Part shown: piece after piece, positions 19,310 to 23,793 of the stretch
Layout of the letters: the number at the start of each line of letters is the position of its first letter
How positions within the stretch are numbered: the first letter of the stretch is position 1
DNA from: Setomelanomma holmii
Lineage: Eukaryota; Ascomycota; Dothideomycetes; Pleosporales; Phaeosphaeriaceae
Direction of reading: 5' to 3'
Length of the DNA stretch: 23,793 nt
Assembly (NCBI GenBank): GCA_010015745.1
Contig: ML978378.1
Span: 1 to 23,793, forward strand
Made by a program: the position numbers and the translations under genes
The notes under the pieces: model-generated
What the model was told of the DNA's origin: nothing
Database searches by the model: none
The model's input: only the letters and a program-made list of their open reading frames with translations

Positions 19310-20991
19310 GTCTGCAATCTTACAAGTTACCCGGTTAGCTCAGTTGTCTCGAAGCGAATTTGCTAGGCGTGGTTGTCGACTGTGTGCTGCTGCTTTCGAG
19401 GGAAGGAAGGAGCGAGGAACCACGGCGGACGAGGAGGTAAAGGGCGGGCGTCAGCGCGGAGGTGAATGTGAAGCCAGCTGGTAAAGGGACGATGAGCTGT
19501 CGAAGCTTGTAACGAAGGTGAAGGGGGAATGATGAAGCTTCGCTTGTGGAGACGAGACAAAGAGCCTGGTCCTCGTGCGAGATGAGACCAAGTGGTAAGA
19601 GATGTGAACGGGCAGACTGAGGCTCCGTGCAATGATTCCTTGAAGATTTCTTGAAGTAGGATAGTGAAGCTAAGGCGGTGCATGTTAGGCTTTAGCTTGG
19701 CAGCCGTCGAGGATCAGTGCGGGATGAGCGAGCCTAATGCCCCTCGACGATGAAGAACGAAGAGAACATTGACCTCGGAAAAGAACACAGCAGCTTTATC
19801 AATATATCCCTGATGCCCACAGAAGCGTCTATAGCTTCGCTACCATAGTTGATCACTCCCCATCATGCCATACCATGGAAATGATTCTCAATGATGGTCG
19901 ACCGTTCCGTTCAAATTGAGCATGGTCTGCAGCCAGCATGTGGTAGCGGGCAACATCATTCCCGCTCACTGCCGCACTCACTTGTGTCATCTGAAACGCC
20001 TCGACGCCCTCTCATTGAGCGATGCACGCGTCTGTTGAACCCTTCTCGCGTGTGCTCCGCCTCCGCCGTGCGACGCTGTGCCTCCATAAGAGTATTGATT
20101 TGTACAGCTGCACCTCCAGCAGTTGCCTTCTGCGCTGAGCTATCGCTGCAAGCATCTCCAGTCTTGACCAGCATTAAACGAAGACGAAAGCTACCTACAC
20201 TATCTCGCATACATCGGCTCCTGATATGGGCAACCCTGCATTCGACAGCCAGCGTTGTGCTTTTGCAGTCGTCCGGGTTACGACTCCGGAAATTTGGTTG
20301 AAGCGCAGACGCTTTGCCAGTACTGGACCTCGTGCAGGAGTCAGTGACAGCCGTGCCTGAGCCCTCTTCTGTACAATACAAAAGACAGCGGCACGCCGGC
20401 CACGTCAAACTTTCCTCCAAGATCCTCCATCAGCGTTTGGCGTGGCCTGTCCGGGAACCCCTGGCGATCACCCCGCGGCGGCGGACAACACGTGACCGTG
20501 ATTTACACGGCTCGCTGTTTCGTCGCACCGGTGATAGGCGCTGGCGGCAGGGAGTGAAGCCTTGCTGACAAGTACAACGGGCACTAGACTGTCATGGCGC
20601 TCGCTATTAGTTGCCTGCGATGCTCTTGACTCTTTGTAGAATGACCCCTTAACGCGCCTTTGTACAAGAATAAGCACGAGCACCGTCACCAGTGACGGCG
20701 CATTACGGTCAACCACGAATTGTGCTTCATCGCACTGACACAAATCCCACAACCCAGAGCCTGGTTATTTCTGCCAGCGGCTTAGTCCCAAACCTGGTGC
20801 ATCGAGGTTGCCATGTCTCGGCATCGGTTCGCCTCTTCCCCGCAACCGCGTCGCGAGTAAGTCCAATTGTTCAGGCCTACGTTTCGCATCGTCGACCAAG
20901 AACCCGTCCCACCACGCTTTTGACAAGAAACCTTCACACCGCAGATGCTATGATCAGGGTCTGATTGTATCTCAGCTCGTCGCGCGGAATC
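19310..20991. other. Intergenic region with two divergent promoters
   Basis: The region separates the starts of the zinc-finger gene and the F-box gene, so both promoters lie here. A minus-strand frame with an ATG (19683-19363, 106 codons, Ser/Pro/His-rich) ends 53 bases before the zinc-finger gene start and may be 5' leader. I see no domain in it. Frames at 19891-20301 and 19956-20420 overlap each other on opposite strands and show no coding character. A 16-base palindrome sits at 20683-20698. Confidence 0.5.
20683..20698. promoter_or_regulatory. Perfect inverted repeat CCGTCAC-CA-GTGACGG
   Basis: Two 7-base arms separated by CA lie 294 bases upstream of the F-box gene ATG. Each arm holds TGACG on one strand, the half-site of CREB/ATF-type bZIP factors. 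It could be an operator for a dimeric regulator; this is inference from symmetry only. Confidence 0.3.
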
Positions 20992-22738
20992 ATGGGCTTT
21001 TTCAAGCGCTTCTCGCGCAAGAAGAGCAAGCCCGCCAACACAGCTCCATGGAACGAAGCTTACAGCTCCGCGACCTACTCCTACAATGGGCCCGATCAGA
21101 CACAGCGCCTACCCGAAAATATCCTCCGCCGCATATTCGAGGAAGTTTGTCCGCATTCGGCGGATGAGTCACTCGATGGCAGTGAGGACAGCGGCAACGA
21201 TGGATGTATGAGCTGTGACATGCGCGACCTGGCACATTGCGCATTGACACGGCGACAATGGTACGGCATTGCAGCAGGTTTACTGTAAGTTTGCTGGGTC
21301 TAGAGAGAATGCGACATGGCTCACTACGACCAGATACAACAGCATTCGAATCGACGCTGTCCACTACTGCGAGCTCGAAGAGGTCTACGCCGACCAGCGC
21401 CGGAAGTCGCGACACGGAGACGAGATTGACCGCCCATCACAGCGCCTGCAGCAGCTCTGTCAGAGCGTACGTGGCAACCAGTATCTTGGCCAGCGAGTGC
21501 GCTTCATCAAGCTCCCTTACATGCTCAGAGAGTCTGCGAAGGCTGACCTTGCCCGCACTGTCTCGGGATGTCCGAATTTAGAGTATGTTGACCTTCCAGA
21601 TGGCTTCTACACTGGAGATGCGTCATGTCAGGTGCTGCGGCAGGAATTACAGGCGCGATGTCCGCACATCAGGAAGATGAAGTATCATGAAGGCGGAGAG
21701 CAAGCACTGGAGTCGCTCATGCAGGGCTACTGGCAGGAGCTGAGTGTGGTCGAGTTGAACAAGGTACACATTGAGCCGAGCGTACTGAGGCAGGTCTTTG
21801 GCATGCTCCCTCGGTTGAGTGAACTTGTTGCGTCTGGTGGGTCCTGGATGAACGACTCGACATTCCACAACGCGCCTGGGCTGCCGCCATTTCCCGCACT
21901 AGACAATCTAAAGCTGGAGAAGGTCCACGGGGTTACTGCAGAAGGGTTGGCCGGCTACCTCTCAAGTCCGATGTGCGCAAACCGACTGCGCACACTTGTC
22001 GTCAAAGACTGCTCTGGGATTCCAGCTTCCTCTCTTCACATCGTCCTCCAGTTCGCAACGAGCCTGAAATCACTCGATTACAACGCCACAGTCACTGCGG
22101 CACTTCCACTCGACCCAATACCACCTATGGCGTCGACAACCCTCCACAAGCTCAATTTTGAGATCATCTCCACTTCCTCGAACCAACTTCGACCACCCGG
22201 CGCGTCTTACTACCAATACCTCGCGAAGTCACTCATGTCCAACTGTCTCCCCGCCCTGCGCCAAGTCTACGTCCGCGACCCCGAGTTCCCCGAAGTCCTC
22301 ACCCTCGCACCACCCGTTCGCCCCTTCAGTGAAGCCCCGCCACCAATCTTCAATCAACCACTCGAAGTCTACTCCAGAGGCCTCGACGAGCTCGAATGGA
22401 TCTTCACGTCCATCATACCGCCTGAAGCTTCAGGACGAAGACCCTCTGTATCAGGTGGGCGACCTGTGAGTAGCTATTCCGCACACAAAGGGCTGGGACC
22501 ACAGTGGGGCGGCGAAGCACGGAAGAGTATCGTTGTGCCCAATGGCTTCGGTGGATTCTTGGCTGTTCCAGCAGACGATGCGAGGCCGAGAAGTGCGGGT
22601 AACCTCACGCCAAGTGGAGGCTTTGGACACGGGCATTCGCACAGTCACAGTTTTGGTGGAGACCCAAGTCCAAGAGCGAGCTGGATGAGCCATGCAGGGA
22701 GGGAGAAGAGGGCTTCTCGAGCGGATCTTTGGCGCTGA
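20992..22738 (+). CDS. F-box protein with leucine-rich C-terminal region
   Basis: Exon 1 is 20992-21284 and exon 2 is 21334-22738; the 49-bp intron has a GTAAGT donor and a CCAG acceptor. The product is 565 residues. A basic N-terminus (MGFFKRFSRKKSK) precedes an F-box-like region at about 38-100 (QRLPENILRRIFEEV ... MRDLAHCALTRRQWYGIAAGLLYNSIRID). The F-box is interrupted by an acidic insertion (DESLDGSEDSGND). Residues about 140-350 show irregular leucine-rich repeats (CPNLEYVDLPDGFY; LDNLKLEKVHGVTAEGLAGY; LRTLVVKDCSGIPASSL). The C-terminal third is Ser/Pro/Gly-rich with a GHGHSHSHS run and looks disordered. F-box proteins recruit substrates to SCF ubiquitin ligases through Skp1. The substrate here is unknown. 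Confidence 0.88.
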
Positions 22739-23095
22739 TTTCTGTTTCTTTCGATGCGTTCTTTCACTTCTGGATACCCGTCCGTCTCGTTTTGTTGGCA
22801 TTTACGGTAGCTGTATGATAGATGGGATTATATTTTAGATATCTGGCTTGGTGGCTTGGAATTGGACGAGCATGATTTGGGATTTGTGATACCTTGACTG
22901 GCTACTGGAGGGCCTGTTGTATATAGCTGAAAGGAAAAGTGCAAACTTTTGTCAGATGTCTGATATCTCGATTTAACACCTAATCACTTGAAGTGTCGAA
23001 CCGCTCTCAAGACTGAGCACCACATTCTCCCCATTCACATCCTTTCCAGCCTGTCTTGCCTGAGGTTGAAGAAAGCGGACACTCACCCTGCTCTA
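22739..23095. other. Intergenic region between convergent genes
   Basis: These 357 bases hold the 3' ends of the F-box gene and the glycosyltransferase. On the minus strand a 29-codon open stretch (about 23067-22976, ending VLSLESGSTLQVIRC) has protein-like content and might belong to the glycosyltransferase; it is discussed as a finding. Confidence 0.4.
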
Positions 23096-23793
23096 TCATC
23101 CCCCTAACCAACCTCTTGACTTCCTCGGTCCATTCTCATCAATCCACAACCCCGAATGTCTTGCCCCACACTCCAAATTCCACGTCCCCCACTCCGGCAC
23201 CTCAATCCTCTTCCCAACCCCCGATCCACTCTGTCCAGCCACTTGCTCGGAATTGTGTACGCCAGCATCAGCGCGCCCAATCTCGCTCGGCGAAACAGTA
23301 TGGTGGAATATTTCTGGGACTACACTCCAACACTTCCACTCCTTGCCACCACCACTACCATTTCTACACGCCTCCAACAACTGTACATCAAACGCACTTA
23401 CACCCCCCTCCTTCTCCGTCCCAAACTCCCTCAGAATTCTGGCAGCAGACCTTCGATTCACGGCGTACGCAAATGTGCAAAAGGGCCAGAAGGCGCGGTG
23501 TAGGAGGCGCATGTGTGATGGTACGTTCAGGCTGGACAGAAAGTTCGAAGTGTCGGGGTGTAGGGTTTGATGAGCGGGCACGCTGGGATTGGTGTATAAG
23601 AGGTGTGGGTGCGTGAGGTATATGTGGAGGGAGGGCGGGTCGTCGCAGTGGCCGGGGTAGAGTATGTCCCAGGTTGATGGTGGGGCCCAGAAGGTTGGGT
23701 TGGTGTTGGTGTTGGTGTTGGTGTTGGTGTTGGTGTTGGTGTTGGTGTTGGTGTTGGTGTTGGTGTTGGTGTTGGTGTTGGTGTTGGTGTTGG
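23096..23793 (-). CDS. Probable family-25-like glycosyltransferase, 3' part
   Basis: The minus-strand frame enters at the window edge and runs to TGA at 23098-23096, so the 5' part and start are missing. It reads (Thr-Asn)n through the hexanucleotide repeat, then PTFWAPPSTWDILYPGHC. Further on come HRAFWPFCTFAYAVNRRSAA, FDVQLLEACR, CWSVVPEIFHH and TWNLECGARH. This order resembles fungal proteins annotated as LPS or family 25 glycosyltransferases: WDILxxGHC, then FAYAxxRRxA, then a late FHH. Such proteins are usually Golgi or secretory type II membrane enzymes; the N-terminal region that would show this is outside the window. The last residues (PRKSRGWLGG) look unlike a family end, and another frame seems coding just there, so the true C-terminus is uncertain. 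The family call is moderate. Confidence 0.6.
   Translation of the reverse strand, partial: NTNTNTNTNTNTNTNTNTNTNTNTNTNTNTNPTFWAPPSTWDILYPGHCDDPPSLHIYLTHPHLLYTNPSVPAHQTLHPDTSNFLSSLNVPSHMRLLHRAFWPFCTFAYAVNRRSAARILREFGTEKEGGVSAFDVQLLEACRNGSGGGKEWKCWSVVPEIFHHTVSPSEIGRADAGVHNSEQVAGQSGSGVGKRIEVPEWGTWNLECGARHSGLWIDENGPRKSRGWLGG
23701..23793. repeat. (TGGTGT)n hexanucleotide microsatellite, open at the window edge
   Basis: The array has 15.5 perfect copies of TGGTGT, preceded by a degenerate copy TTGGGT at 23695-23700, and runs off the window. The unit is a multiple of three. On the minus strand it encodes alternating Thr and Asn in the frame of the glycosyltransferase, so it is probably a coding repeat that can change copy number without a frameshift. 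Confidence 0.9.

Noticed and set aside
19956..20420. 154-codon minus-strand ORF in the intergenic region
   Set aside because: The frame begins at a TTG, shows no domain and overlaps an equally long plus-strand frame. Nothing favours coding.
23056..23616. 186-codon plus-strand ORF at the right end
   Set aside because: It begins at TTG and is Pro/Ser/Thr/His low complexity. The minus strand carries the recognisable glycosyltransferase motifs.

Overview
The window looks like nuclear DNA of a filamentous ascomycete, most likely a Dothideomycete of the Mycosphaerella type. That placement is by protein family and gene style only; I could run no search. The genes have short introns (49-99 bp) with GT...AG ends, several with CTAAC-like branch sites, and each unites two reading frames into a recognisable protein. 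Ten genes are supported, with alternating orientations and no operon-like structure.

Left end (1-4300): three small helix-rich ORFs (71-469 plus; 1352-1681 and 1947-2384 minus). The two minus-strand ORFs are clearly paralogous and the plus-strand one is a possible third, diverged member. I recognise no function. They lie in gene-poor DNA, and 2.4-4.3 kb holds only short, poorly supported ORFs.

Housekeeping core (4346-13038): mitochondrial ribosomal protein uL1m (plus), COG2 of the Golgi tethering complex (minus), NADH pyrophosphatase of the Nudix family (plus), a mitochondrial-type cysteine synthase (minus) and the condensin HEAT subunit Cnd3/CAP-G (plus). Orientation alternates, giving two convergent pairs (74 and 82 bp between stop codons) and two divergent pairs with short shared promoters (369 and 251 bp). 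Neighbours share no pathway; the linkage is probably just compact packing.

Right half (13688-23793): an MNN1-type mannosyltransferase with one in-frame TAA in a conserved block and an intact frame on both sides (minus); about 2 kb without a gene; a four-exon gene joining an ERI1-like exonuclease fold that seems to lack catalytic residues, an RRM and two RanBP2 zinc fingers (minus); 1.7 kb without a gene; a two-exon F-box protein (plus); and the 3' part of a probable family-25-like glycosyltransferase (minus) whose reading frame runs into a (TGGTGT)n repeat encoding Thr-Asn repeats and leaves the window.

I see no tRNA, rRNA, CRISPR array or intact transposon. No wholly new system is evident. 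The points most worth checking are the nonsense codon in the mannosyltransferase, the apparently dead exonuclease fused to RNA-binding modules, the small-protein cluster and the coding hexanucleotide repeat.
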